This document shows positions 25,521-33,791 of a DNA stretch of 38,941 nucleotides, piece after piece. Below the pieces are notes generated by a model. It was not told where the DNA came from. It saw only the letters and a program-made list of their open reading frames with translations, and searched no databases. This DNA comes from Ensifer sp. LCM 4579 (GTDB lineage: Bacteria > Pseudomonadota > Alphaproteobacteria > Rhizobiales > Rhizobiaceae). Position 1 is the stretch's first letter, and each line of letters begins with the position of its first letter. The stretch lies in the NCBI RefSeq assembly GCF_001854885.1, contig NZ_MDDV01000057.1, positions 1 through 38,941 of the forward strand, written 5' to 3'. Made by a program: the position numbers and the translations under genes.

Positions 25521-26159
25521 TCAGGAGATGAAGAAGCTCGAGAGCCCCTGGCCGGCGGCGAAGGCGGCATAGCCGAGCACGGCGAAATAGGCGGCCGTAG
25601 CGACGAGAAAGAAATAACCGGCTGCCACCATCAGCCCATCCCGCTGAATGATGCCGAGCGACAGCAGCAGAATGGCGATCGCGGGCAGCGTGTTCGACAG
25701 CGGCACCAGCCCGAGCGGGAACATCAGCAGAATGCCGCCGGCCATGATCATCAGGCCGTTGAAGCGGTTCATGACGGCGCCTTGGGTAAGTCCGTGAAGT
25801 CGCGGCCGCACGAAACGGTCGAGTTTCGCGACGAACGCCGCTCCCTTGCGGAGCGTCGGCACCAGCTTTTCCGTGTCGATTTTCCGGTCGAGAATGCGCC
25901 GCGGCAACCAGGGGAGGCGGTTCAGCGTAATCGCCAGAGAGATGAGGATGATGGCTGCCCCGAAGACGGTGCTCACCCCGGGGATCGACACCGGAATCAG
26001 GAACGGCAGCGCCAGCAGCGCGCAAAGAAGCAGGAATCCCTGCTCGCCGATTTCGACCATCAACTCGCGCAGCGTGATCGTATTGCCGCGGATCGAAGCG
26101 ATCATGCCGGCGAGCGTGTCGCTGAGACTGCGTTCCGTATCGCCGAACTCGATCGTCAT
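25521..26159 (-). CDS. exoD: Exopolysaccharide synthesis protein ExoD
   Basis: This 212-residue integral membrane protein has an N-terminal soluble start (LSDTLAGMIASIRGNTITLRELM) and four to six membrane segments (GFLLLCALLALPFLIPVSIPG near 40-60, GAAIILISLAITL, GLMIMAGGILLMFPLGLVPLSN and the C-terminal pair). ExoD of S. meliloti is needed for full exopolysaccharide and for alkali tolerance and nodule invasion. ATG 26159 is the first in-frame family start. It is convergent with the ABM gene (4 bases) and divergent from the OmpA-like lipoprotein gene. Confidence 0.88.
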   Translation of the reverse strand: MTIEFGDTERSLSDTLAGMIASIRGNTITLRELMVEIGEQGFLLLCALLALPFLIPVSIPGVSTVFGAAIILISLAITLNRLPWLPRRILDRKIDTEKLVPTLRKGAAFVAKLDRFVRPRLHGLTQGAVMNRFNGLMIMAGGILLMFPLGLVPLSNTLPAIAILLLSLGIIQRDGLMVAAGYFFLVATAAYFAVLGYAAFAAGQGLSSFFIS

Positions 26160-26486
26160 GTCTGGCCCTTCTCCAATCGCTCTGGTCCGCCTGCAACACC
26201 CGCCATGCGGGGGGCTCGTCCCAATTGCCTCAGTAATACATCCTGGTGCCGAATGCGACTCCGCGCGACGGAGCCGCCAATCCTGAAGAGAAACGCTTTA
26301 CCGCGGTTGTGGGAGGCTCGGTTAGCGGGTGCTCTGGACAGCAATGTGGCGAAAGATTGCGCTCGCCACGAGCCTTCTTGCCGGCCGTGGCGCGGCCAGC
26401 CCCTGTGGAAAGCAGTCGCCGCTTCATCTTCCTGCCGCAATCCATGGTATGAAGCAGCTTCAGCACCAATGGGGATTACTGATTCG
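26160..26486. other. exoD-lipoprotein divergent intergenic region
   Basis: This 327-base gap holds the promoters for exoD (minus) and the OmpA-like gene (plus). Short open frames here have no recognisable product. A small inverted repeat, CTCCG-cgcga-CGGAG, is present near 26265. Nothing else was seen. Confidence 0.35.
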
Positions 26487-27152
26487 ATGATCAAGAAATG
26501 CGCCATCCTTGCAGTTGCCGCCGTCTATCTCTCCGGATGCACGACCACCGATCCCTATACGGGGGAGCAGAAGATGTCGAACACGGCCGGCGGCGCGCTG
26601 ATCGGCGCGGGCCTTGGCGCGGCGACCGGTCTCCTGGTCGGCGGCAGCGCTGCCGGGCGCCGTGACGCCGCACTCGTCGGAGCCGGCATCGGCGCGCTCG
26701 GCGGCGGCCTCGTCGGCAACTACATGGATCAGCAGGAGGCGGAACTGCGCGCCCAGCTCCAGGGCACCGGCGTTTCGGTGACGCGCGCCGGAGACCGCAT
26801 CATCCTCAACATGCCGTCGAACATCACCTTCGCGACCGACCGCGATCAGGTGATCCCGGACTTCTACCCGACGCTCGATTCCGTCGCGATCGTGCTGCGC
26901 AAGTTCAACAAGACGCTGATCGACGTCGACGGCCATACCGACTCAACCGGCAGCGCGTCCTACAACCAGGGTCTCTCCGAGCGCCGCGCCGCCTCCGTCG
27001 CCAACTATCTCGGCAGCCGCGGCATCGACCAGCGGCGCATCTCCACCATGGGCTACGGCCTGCAGCGCCCGATCGCCTCGAACGCCACGGAAGCCGGCCG
27101 CGCCCAAAACCGCCGCGTCGAAATTTCGATCGCGCCGATCAAACAGGGCTGA
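26487..27152 (+). CDS. OmpA family outer-membrane lipoprotein
   Basis: This 221-residue protein has a lipoprotein signal with lipobox LSGC (Cys18). A Gly-rich region (about 33-76, GGALIGAGLGAATG and GAGIGALGGGLVGNY) looks like a glycine-zipper membrane anchor. The C-terminal OmpA domain (about 105-220) has DVDGHTDSTGSASYNQGLSE, with the Asp and the later Arg (RRVEIS) that bind peptidoglycan. It is likely tethered to the outer membrane and the cell wall. GGGGATT before ATG 26487 supports the start. It is divergent from exoD and convergent with the LCMT-like gene. Confidence 0.9.
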   Translation: MIKKCAILAVAAVYLSGCTTTDPYTGEQKMSNTAGGALIGAGLGAATGLLVGGSAAGRRDAALVGAGIGALGGGLVGNYMDQQEAELRAQLQGTGVSVTRAGDRIILNMPSNITFATDRDQVIPDFYPTLDSVAIVLRKFNKTLIDVDGHTDSTGSASYNQGLSERRAASVANYLGSRGIDQRRISTMGYGLQRPIASNATEAGRAQNRRVEISIAPIKQG

Positions 27153-27204
27153 GTCTCGCACCCGCATTCGTAGGGGCCGCCGGGAAACCGTGCGGCCTTT
27201 CGGG

Positions 27205-28017
27205 TTAGAATCGGTAGCGCAGGATCCGGCCCATACGGCAGTGGACGAAGCCGAGTTGCAGGAACTGCACGGCGATGCGGGTCGGCGGTGACAGGCGCGC
27301 GAGTTGTGCGCCATTCCATTCGCAATGATCTTCGACGAGCGCGAGACCCGGCACCTGCCGCTCAAGCTCGGTTGCGTCGTCGACGGCCCAACGGAGCACG
27401 GCGCCAGTGGCCCGTATGGCGGGATTGTAGCGGAGCAACCGGGTCGCCATCGCGCTATAGGCGTCGAAGGCAATTTCGCCGCTGGGGAAATAGCCAACAA
27501 GACGTTGCAACAATGCCGACACCTGATCCGGTTTCAGGTAGGGCAGCACGCCTTCGGCAATGATCATGGCGGGACCGTCGCTGGGGAGCTTCTCCATCCA
27601 TTTCTTTCCGAGGATCGATCCGGCGATCATCGCGTAGCCTTCATGGCAGGGATAGACCTTCCGCCTGAGGGCGATGACGTCCGGAAAATCGATGTCGAAC
27701 CAGCGCACCTGCCGGGGAGGCGAGACGCGAAAGACCCGGCTGTCGAGCCCGCAGCCAAGATGGACGACGATTGCATCGGGATTCCGGTCGATAAAGGCGG
27801 CGGTCCAGCGGTCGAGCAGGTGGGCGCGGATGGCAATGCCGACGGCCATGTCGTGGCCGACCCTCAGCCGCTCGAAGTCCTGGCCGATCCGCCGGAGCAC
27901 CGCGGCGGCGCGGCGATCATCGAGGAGGGAGTCCGGCATGCAGCTTTCATCAGCCTTCGCCTGCAGCGTGATGAGCAGGGTTTCCCTCACTCCCGTGAAG
28001 CGGATCTCCGGTTCCAT
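27205..28017 (-). CDS. LCMT-family class I SAM-dependent methyltransferase
   Basis: This 270-residue protein has the leucine carboxyl methyltransferase-type (PF04072) signature HLGCGLDSR at 86-94, the acidic turn FDIDFPDVI at about 107-115 and AEGVLPYLKPDQV near 154-166. Bacterial members act on small metabolites (tetracenomycin- and polyketide-type carboxylates); the substrate here is unknown. GGAGAA before ATG 28017 decides the start. It lies alone between the OmpA-like gene and a RIME element. Confidence 0.85.
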   Translation of the reverse strand: MEPEIRFTGVRETLLITLQAKADESCMPDSLLDDRRAAAVLRRIGQDFERLRVGHDMAVGIAIRAHLLDRWTAAFIDRNPDAIVVHLGCGLDSRVFRVSPPRQVRWFDIDFPDVIALRRKVYPCHEGYAMIAGSILGKKWMEKLPSDGPAMIIAEGVLPYLKPDQVSALLQRLVGYFPSGEIAFDAYSAMATRLLRYNPAIRATGAVLRWAVDDATELERQVPGLALVEDHCEWNGAQLARLSPPTRIAVQFLQLGFVHCRMGRILRYRF

Positions 28018-28162
28018 CGCGTTCTCCGGGGCCGTACGAAACGGGATGGGGAATGCCGCATTCGTGCGCCCGCATACCGCGCTTTTAGCCTTTTGGATCG
28101 ATTTCGAAGATGCTCAACTGTCCTCGAATTGTCGGAACCTTGGACAGGTATCGCCTCTTAAA

Positions 28163-28206
28163 GCATCGGCCCGAAAATCGGAACCGATTTTCGGAAAGCT
28201 CGATGC
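28163..28206. repeat. RIME-type palindrome
   Basis: GCATCG...CGATGC arms enclose GAAAATCGG-a-ACCGATTTTC. The form GCATCGGCCCGAAAATCGG is the one widely spread between rhizobial genes. A second copy in the same orientation is at 33660-33703. It lies between the LCMT-like gene and epmB. Confidence 0.8.
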
Positions 28207-28275
28207 GCCGTTTCAAAGAGTTGCAGCGACCTTATCAGCTTGTCGCGCCGATGATGACCACCCTGCAGTGGAACC

Positions 28276-29328
28276 TTAGCCCTTCGGGGGATAGCTATGC
28301 GGGTTTCCCCGGAAATCGGTGATCGTGTAGCTGCCGCCGCCCTCGGATGAAATCGCATTTGCGCTGACGACCGCCTTGCCGTGGCCGCCGGGTATATCGA
28401 GGATATAGGTCGGCTGGCAGAGGCCGGAAACGCGGCCGCGAAGAGACGCCGCAATGGCCTGGCCCTCCTCGAGCGACAGCCGGAAGTGGCCGGTGCCCGG
28501 AGCGAGGTCCGGGTGGTGCAGGTAATAGGGCTTTATCCGTGTTTCGACGAAGCCGCGCATCAGGTCGGCGAGCACTTCCGGGTCGTCGTTGACGCCCTTC
28601 AAGAGCACCGTCTGGCTGACCATGACGATGCCGGCATCGATCAGCCGGGCGGCGGCGGCGCGCGCTGCGGCCGAGAGTTCCCGCGGGTGATTGGCATGGA
28701 GCGCGACATAGGTCGCCTTGCCGCTTGCCTTCAGCGCCTCGGCGAGATCCGCATCGATCCGCTCCGGCTCCACGACCGGCACACGCGTGTGGAAGCGTAC
28801 AACCTTCACGTGTTCGATTGCGCGCAGCCGCTCCAATATCTCCTGAAGCCGTCGGGGCGACAGCACGAGGGGGTCGCCACCGGTGAGGATCACCTCCCAG
28901 ATTTGCCGATGCCCCGCTATATAGCCGATCGCCGCCTCGAGTTCGGCGGCCGTCAATGTGCCCAGCCCCTGCGGGCCGACCATCTCGCGCCGGAAACAGA
29001 AGCGGCAATAGACCGGGCAGACATGCACGGCCTTGAGCAGCACCCGGTCCGGGTAGCGATGGACGATTCCGGTCACCGGGCTATGGGCGCCGTCGCCGAT
29101 CGGGTCGGTCCGCTCTTCGGGTGAAAGCGTCAATTCGGCCGGATCCGGTACGAACTGCCTGGCGATCGGATCGTTCGGATCGTCATGGTCGATCAGGCCT
29201 GCGACCGCCGGGGTGATCGCCACGGCATAGCGGGAGGCAACGCGGGAGACAGCTTCTTCGGCCGTGACGTCGATGAGGCCGGCTCCGGCGAGCTCACGCG
29301 CTGTCCTGATCGGGCGATCTATGGTCAT
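28276..29328 (-). CDS. epmB: EF-P beta-lysylation protein EpmB (lysine 2,3-aminomutase family)
   Basis: This 350-residue radical SAM enzyme converts L-lysine to (R)-beta-lysine for attachment to EF-P. The radical-SAM cluster motif CxxxCxxC is Cys104-PVY-Cys108-RF-Cys111, and the PLP-binding lysine is in the C-terminal GGHGKAVVS. ATG 29328 overlaps the epmA stop by four bases (ATGA), so the two are translationally coupled. Free-standing lysine 2,3-aminomutases of clostridia are longer (about 416) and unlinked to EF-P. The next genes, epmA and efp, fix the role. Confidence 0.92.
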   Translation of the reverse strand: MTIDRPIRTARELAGAGLIDVTAEEAVSRVASRYAVAITPAVAGLIDHDDPNDPIARQFVPDPAELTLSPEERTDPIGDGAHSPVTGIVHRYPDRVLLKAVHVCPVYCRFCFRREMVGPQGLGTLTAAELEAAIGYIAGHRQIWEVILTGGDPLVLSPRRLQEILERLRAIEHVKVVRFHTRVPVVEPERIDADLAEALKASGKATYVALHANHPRELSAAARAAAARLIDAGIVMVSQTVLLKGVNDDPEVLADLMRGFVETRIKPYYLHHPDLAPGTGHFRLSLEEGQAIAASLRGRVSGLCQPTYILDIPGGHGKAVVSANAISSEGGGSYTITDFRGNPHSYPPKG

Positions 29329-30377
29329 GCGCTTGCCTCTGCGACCGGCGCCCATAGAACCTGCTCGATGCGGGAGGCCCCGGTCGCGAGCATGACCAGG
29401 CGGTCGAAGCCGAGCGCGATGCCGCTTGCCTCCGGCATCCTGGCAAGCGCCGCCAGGAAGTCCTCGTCGAGCGGGTAAGTTTCGCCATAGACCCGCGCCT
29501 TCTCGGCCATTTCCAACTCGAAGCGCCGGCGCTGTTCGGCGGCGTCGGTGAGTTCGCCGAAGGCATTGGCCAGTTCGACGCCGCAGGCATAAAGCTCGAA
29601 GCGCTCGGCGACACGGGGGTCGCGGGAGGCAGGTCGAGCGAGCGCCGCCTCGGCGACCGGATAGTGATCGAGGATCGTCGGACGGCCGAAGCCGAGATGG
29701 GGCTCGACCTTCTCGACGAGCACGCGGCTGAACAGATCCGTCCAGTTGTCGTCATGGGCGACGCGCAGGCCCGCCGCGCGCATGGCGGCGGCCAGCCTCT
29801 CCCGATCGGTCGAACCGTCCTTTTCGATCGAGGCTAGGAGGTCGATGCTGGCAAAGCGCTCGAAGGCCTCGGCCAGTGACAGCCGCTCCGGCTCCAGGAA
29901 GGGGGCACAGGCACGACCCTGATAGGTGAAGGCCCGTGCGCCGGCGGTCCCGGCGGCGGTCGCAAGGATTTCGGCGCAGTCGCGCATCAAGGTCTCGTAG
30001 CTCTCCCCGGCACGATACCATTCGAGCATAGTGAATTCCGGATGGTGCAGCGGTCCGCGCTCGCGGTTGCGGTAGACATGGGCGAAGCAGGCGATGCGCC
30101 TCTCGCCGGCGGCAAGCAACTTCTTGCAGGCGAACTCCGGAGAGGTGTGAAGATAAAGTGGCTGGATCGAACCGTCATGGCCGATCGCCTCAGTTGCAAA
30201 GGCGTGCAGATGCGCCTCATTGCCGGGCGACACCTGCAGCGTCGCGGTGTCGACTTCGATGAAATCGCGCTCCTCGAAGAAGCGGCGCAAGGCTGACTGG
30301 ATGCGGTTGCGCCCGATCAGGAAAGGGCGCCGGTCGGCGTGGACATCCGGGGTCCACCAGGGAGAGGCATGCGGCAT
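29325..30377 (-). CDS. epmA: EF-P lysine aminoacylase EpmA (LysRS-like)
   Basis: This 350-residue protein is the catalytic core of a class II lysyl-tRNA synthetase without the N-terminal anticodon domain. It ligates (R)-beta-lysine to a lysine of EF-P. Motif 2 is visible as VYRNRERGPLHHPEFTMLEWY near 109-129, and motif 3 as SGIALGFDRLVM near 322-333. Length is close to E. coli EpmA (325). ATG 30377 gives MPHASPWW; a start at 30482 would add a Cys-rich run with no ribosome site. It is divergent from efp (155-base gap) and overlaps epmB. Confidence 0.92.
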   Translation of the reverse strand: MPHASPWWTPDVHADRRPFLIGRNRIQSALRRFFEERDFIEVDTATLQVSPGNEAHLHAFATEAIGHDGSIQPLYLHTSPEFACKKLLAAGERRIACFAHVYRNRERGPLHHPEFTMLEWYRAGESYETLMRDCAEILATAAGTAGARAFTYQGRACAPFLEPERLSLAEAFERFASIDLLASIEKDGSTDRERLAAAMRAAGLRVAHDDNWTDLFSRVLVEKVEPHLGFGRPTILDHYPVAEAALARPASRDPRVAERFELYACGVELANAFGELTDAAEQRRRFELEMAEKARVYGETYPLDEDFLAALARMPEASGIALGFDRLVMLATGASRIEQVLWAPVAEASA

Positions 30378-30532
30378 GTCGGTCTGATCCAAGCTTTCTT
30401 GCGCGCGGCGTGCCGGCTTAGGCTGGCATTTGGCGCAAATTTGCGGTACTGGCGGCGCGAAACTCCATTCTCGCGTCGTCATGGACCCATCGGGCCCGCT
30501 CGTGTCGCGTACCTCTGTTACAAGGAAGACTA

Positions 30533-31102
30533 ATGGTCAAGGTCATCGCTTCTTCTGTCCGCAAGGGCAACGTCCTCGATGTCGACGGCAAGCTCTATGT
30601 CGTGCTCACCGCGCAGAACTTCCATCCGGGCAAGGGCACGCCGGTCACGCAGGTCGACATGCGCCGCATCTCCGACGGCGTGAAGGTCTCCGAGCGCTAC
30701 CGCACGACCGAGCAGGTCGAGCGCGCCTTCGTCGAAGACCGCGAGCACACCTTCCTCTACGAGGATGCCGAAGGCTTCCACTTCATGAACCCGGAAACCT
30801 ACGACCAGCTCGTCATGTCGGCCGAGGATATCGGCGACCAGAAGTCCTACCTCCAGGAAGGCATGGCGGTAATGCTGTCGATCCATGAAGGGATTGCCAT
30901 CGCCATCGACCTGCCGCGCCACGTGGTCCTCGAGATCACCGAGACCGAACCGGTGGTCAAGGGTCAGACGGCCTCTTCCTCCTACAAGCCGGCCGTTCTT
31001 TCCAACGGCGTTCGCACCAGTGTGCCGCCGCACATTCAGGCCGGAACCCGCGTCGTCATCGCGACGGAAGACGGCTCCTACGTCGAGCGCGCCAAGGACT
31101 GA
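30533..31102 (+). CDS. efp: Elongation factor P
   Basis: This 189-residue three-domain factor relieves ribosome stalling at polyproline. The modification target is Lys34 in the loop HPGKGTP (residues 31-37), the position lysylated by EpmA. Domains are seen at 1-65, 66-128 and 129-189, the last with [23 protein letters not shown] before ATG 30533 supports the start. With epmB and epmA next door, this window carries the factor and the two enzymes that lysylate it; the optional hydroxylase EpmC was not seen. Confidence 0.96.
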   Translation: MVKVIASSVRKGNVLDVDGKLYVVLTAQNFHPGKGTPVTQVDMRRISDGVKVSERYRTTEQVERAFVEDREHTFLYEDAEGFHFMNPETYDQLVMSAEDIGDQKSYLQEGMAVMLSIHEGIAIAIDLPRHVVLEITETEPVVKGQTASSSYKPAVLSNGVRTSVPPHIQAGTRVVIATEDGSYVERAKD

Positions 31103-31154
31103 GGAGCGCTCGAGCAGACATCCAAGTTGGGGGGTGTAACCCGAGGACTAACCC

Positions 31155-31250
31155 AGGACTATCCCTCTCTCCGCTCGCGGGGAGAGGGACGAAGTCGGCG
31201 CCGCGAGTCCCTTCTCGCCGTCCAAACGGGGAGAAGATCGCGGCAGCGGG
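31155..31250. repeat. Mosaic intergenic palindromes between efp and cfa
   Basis: Two hairpins follow each other: CCCTCTCtCCGC...GGgGAGAGGG (31163-31189) and CTTCTCgCCGT-ccaa-ACGGgGAGAAG (31211-31236), followed by a GCAGCGGGATGAGGGGC tail. The layout is that of a composite rhizobial repeat of several palindromic modules. The first hairpin may also end efp transcription. Confidence 0.6.
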
Positions 31251-31336
31251 ATGAGGGGCAGAGCGCGGTGCGATGTCTCACGCGCCAGTTCCGCGTCCGC
31301 CGGTCGATTGCGCAATCACGAGAGCGAGGCACCCGC

Positions 31337-32578
31337 ATGTTTCCATTGTCGCATATGATGAAGGCCTTCATCCGCACGGGTCGCCTGACGGTGATCGATG
31401 CCGATGGCAAGAGGCACGTCTTTTCCGGCGAGCCCGGCCCGAGCGTGACGATGCGGCTGACGGACAGGCGGCTCTATCGCAGCCTCGTCTTCAATGCGGA
31501 GCTTGCCGCCGGCGAGGCCTATATGGACGGCACCATGCGCTTCGAGGAGGGGTCGACGCTGAGGGATTTCCTCACCCTCTTCTCGATCAATCGCCTATCG
31601 CTTGGCTCCTATCCGATCCAGAAGCTCCTGCGCGCGATCAAGATGCGCTTCCGCAAGCGTCAGCAGGCGAACCCGAAAGGCAAGGCTCAGCAGAACGTCG
31701 CCCATCACTACGACCTCGGCAATGACTTCTACAGGCTCTTTCTCGACGAGAACATGCTTTATTCCTGCGCCTATTTCCGCGATCCGGGCGAGACGTTGGA
31801 GGCGGCGCAGCGCAACAAGCTGAGGCTGCTCGCCGCCAAGCTCTGCCTGAAGCCCGGCATGAAGGTGCTCGACATCGGCTGCGGCTGGGGCGATCTCGCC
31901 CTCTATCTGGCGGCGCTGGAAAACGTCGAGGTCTTCGGCGTCACCCTCTCCAAGGAGCAGCAGGCGCTCGCCACCGAGCGGGCCCGCGCGGCGGGACTTG
32001 CCGACCGGGTGCGGTTCGAACTCAAGGACTATCGCGATGTCGACGGGCCCTTCGATCGCATCGTTTCCGTCGGCATGTTCGAGCATGTCGGTGTTCACCA
32101 CTATGACGAATTCTTCAAGAAGCTGAACGCGCTGATGCCGGATGACGGGCTTGCCGTCCTGCATTCGATCGGCCATATGAGCCCGCCCGGAATGGCCAGC
32201 CCTTGGCTTCGCAAATACATTTTCCCTGGCGCCTATTCGCCGGCCCTCTCGGAAGTCTTCGAGGTCGTCGAGCAGAACAGCCTCTGGGTGACGGATCTCG
32301 AATTCCTGCGCCTTCATTATGCGACGACGCTCGCCCACTGGTGCGAACGGTTCGAGAAAAACCGCGACAAGGTGACCGCCATGTATGACGAGCGCTTCGC
32401 CCGCATGTGGGAATTCTACCTGATCAGCGCGGAAATGATGTTCCGCACCGGCAGCCAGCTCGTGTTCCACATGCAATTGTCGCGTTCGCGCGACGCGGCG
32501 CCGATCGTGCGCGATTACATAACCGATCGCCAGCGCACCTATATGGAGCGGGAAAAGGCGTTCGATCTCTCGATCTGA
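31337..32578 (+). CDS. cfa: Cyclopropane-fatty-acyl-phospholipid synthase
   Basis: This 413-residue SAM-dependent enzyme adds a methylene bridge to cis double bonds of membrane phospholipids. Motif I is DIGCGWGDLALYL near 177-189, followed by FGVTLSKEQ, the active-site stretch VSVGMFEHVGVHHYDEF and the C-terminal EFLRLHYATTLAHW. A preceding domain (about 1-105) is the usual lipid-binding half. ATG 31337 has a weak GCGAGG; an upstream in-frame start passes through the repeat and is not credible. The substrate, cis-unsaturated acyl chains, comes from the fabA-fabB route at the start of the window. Confidence 0.94.
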   Translation: MFPLSHMMKAFIRTGRLTVIDADGKRHVFSGEPGPSVTMRLTDRRLYRSLVFNAELAAGEAYMDGTMRFEEGSTLRDFLTLFSINRLSLGSYPIQKLLRAIKMRFRKRQQANPKGKAQQNVAHHYDLGNDFYRLFLDENMLYSCAYFRDPGETLEAAQRNKLRLLAAKLCLKPGMKVLDIGCGWGDLALYLAALENVEVFGVTLSKEQQALATERARAAGLADRVRFELKDYRDVDGPFDRIVSVGMFEHVGVHHYDEFFKKLNALMPDDGLAVLHSIGHMSPPGMASPWLRKYIFPGAYSPALSEVFEVVEQNSLWVTDLEFLRLHYATTLAHWCERFEKNRDKVTAMYDERFARMWEFYLISAEMMFRTGSQLVFHMQLSRSRDAAPIVRDYITDRQRTYMEREKAFDLSI

Positions 32579-32601
32579 GCCGGGCGCCAAGAGGATTCGC
32601 C

Positions 32602-32630
32602 TTGACGGCCCGACGGACGGCAATTATCCA
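32602..32630 (+). promoter_or_regulatory. mbfA promoter
   Basis: TTGACG (32602-32607) and TATCCA (32625-32630) are spaced by 17 bases. The -10 overlaps the left arm of the Irr box, so binding would block RNA polymerase. Confidence 0.55.
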
Positions 32631-32656
32631 TCTTTAGAACTATTCTAAAGATGGAT
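32626..32656. promoter_or_regulatory. Irr box (iron control element) before mbfA
   Basis: The two 14-base arms (32626-32639 and 32643-32656) are perfect inverted complements around CTA. The core TTTAGAACTATTCTAAA agrees with the Irr box/ICE of Rhizobiales. It ends seven bases before the mbfA ATG and covers the probable -10, the layout of a repressing site. Irr itself is encoded at 4340 in this window. Confidence 0.88.
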
Positions 32657-32663
32657 TCTTGCG

Positions 32664-33647
32664 ATGCTTGCCCGCCTTTTCTCCCGCTCCAAGCGGCGGT
32701 TTCTCTCGCTCAGCGAACAGGAAATGCTTGCGCTTGCGATTTCGTCGGAAGAGGACGATGGCCGCATCTATCTCGCCTATGCGGATGCGCTTCGCGACAA
32801 ATATCCGAACTCGGCAAGAGTTTTCGAGGAAATGGCGGAGGAGGAAAGCCGGCACCGCCAGGCTTTGATCGACCTGCATGTCGCCCGCTTCGGCGACCGC
32901 ATTCCGCTCATTCGCCGCGAGCATGTGCGCGATTTTCCCGAACGCAAGCCCGATTGGCTGATCGCCGAAATGCCGATCGAAAAGGCGCGCGAGGAGGCGG
33001 AGGCGATGGAGGCGGCGGCGCACCGTTTTTACGTCGAGGCGGCGGCGCGCAGCCGGGACGCGGCGACGCGCAAGCTTCTGGGGGATCTCGCAATTGCCGA
33101 GAAGTCGCATGAATCGCTCGCCCGCCGGCTTGGAGAAGAGCATACGCCCGAGGACATACGCGACGCGGAGGACCAGACGTCACGCCGGCAGTTCATTCTG
33201 ACGTATGTGCAGCCGGGACTTGCCGGACTGATGGACGGCTCCGTTTCGACGCTCGCGCCGATCTTCGCCGCCGCCTTCGCCACGCAGGACACATGGCAGA
33301 CCTTCCTCGTCGGGTTATCCGCCTCGGTCGGCGCCGGCATTTCCATGGGCTTCACCGAAGCCGCGCATGACGACGGCAGGCTTTCGGGCCGCGGCTCACC
33401 GGTCAAGCGCGGCCTAGCGTGCGGCATCATGACCGCGTTGGGCGGCCTCGGCCATGCGCTGCCCTATCTCATTCCGCATTTTTGGACGGCGACGGTCACC
33501 GCCATCGTTATCGTCTTCTTCGAACTCTGGGCGATTGCCTTCATCCAGAACCGCTATATGGAGACGCCGTTCCTCAGGGCCGCTTTCCAGGTCGTGCTCG
33601 GCGGCGGCCTAGTGCTCGCGGCCGGCGTCGTCATCGGCAACGCCTGA
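32664..33647 (+). CDS. mbfA: Membrane-bound ferritin MbfA (ferritin-like plus VIT1 domains)
   Basis: This 327-residue protein has an N-terminal ferritin/rubrerythrin-like domain (about 18-160) with di-iron ligand motifs: Glu29/30 (ISSEED), EESRH at 60-64 and EKSHE at 146-150. A C-terminal VIT1/CCC1-type membrane domain (about 176-327) follows, with GLMDGSVSTLAP near 188-199 and four to five helices. In Bradyrhizobium and Agrobacterium MbfA exports iron and protects against iron-driven peroxide stress, and is repressed by Irr in low iron. The perfect Irr box upstream agrees. ATG 32664 is the first in-frame start; the ribosome site is weak (GATTCTTGCG). Confidence 0.93.
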   Translation: MLARLFSRSKRRFLSLSEQEMLALAISSEEDDGRIYLAYADALRDKYPNSARVFEEMAEEESRHRQALIDLHVARFGDRIPLIRREHVRDFPERKPDWLIAEMPIEKAREEAEAMEAAAHRFYVEAAARSRDAATRKLLGDLAIAEKSHESLARRLGEEHTPEDIRDAEDQTSRRQFILTYVQPGLAGLMDGSVSTLAPIFAAAFATQDTWQTFLVGLSASVGAGISMGFTEAAHDDGRLSGRGSPVKRGLACGIMTALGGLGHALPYLIPHFWTATVTAIVIVFFELWAIAFIQNRYMETPFLRAAFQVVLGGGLVLAAGVVIGNA

Positions 33648-33659
33648 CGGATGGCTGGC

Positions 33660-33703
33660 GCATCGGTCCGAAAATCGGACCCGATTTTCCGATGGCACGA
33701 TGC
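33660..33703. repeat. RIME-type palindrome after mbfA
   Basis: GCATCGGTCCGAAAATCGGA...TCC-GATGG...CGATGC is a diverged copy of the element at 28163-28206. It starts 13 bases after the mbfA stop. Confidence 0.75.
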
Positions 33704-33739
33704 GTAGATTCAGTTCAAGGAGTTGTATTGTAAGGCATG

Positions 33740-33767
33740 AAAAAGGGCCGGCTAACCGGCCCTTTTT
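33740..33767. terminator. Bidirectional rho-independent terminator
   Basis: AAAAAGGGCCGG-CTAA-CCGGCCCTTTTT is a perfect 12-base palindrome with A5 before and T5 after the GC stem, so it can end both mbfA (plus) and the transglutaminase-like gene (minus). Confidence 0.93.
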
Positions 33768-33791
33768 CGACATCCCCCTCGATAGTTATTG

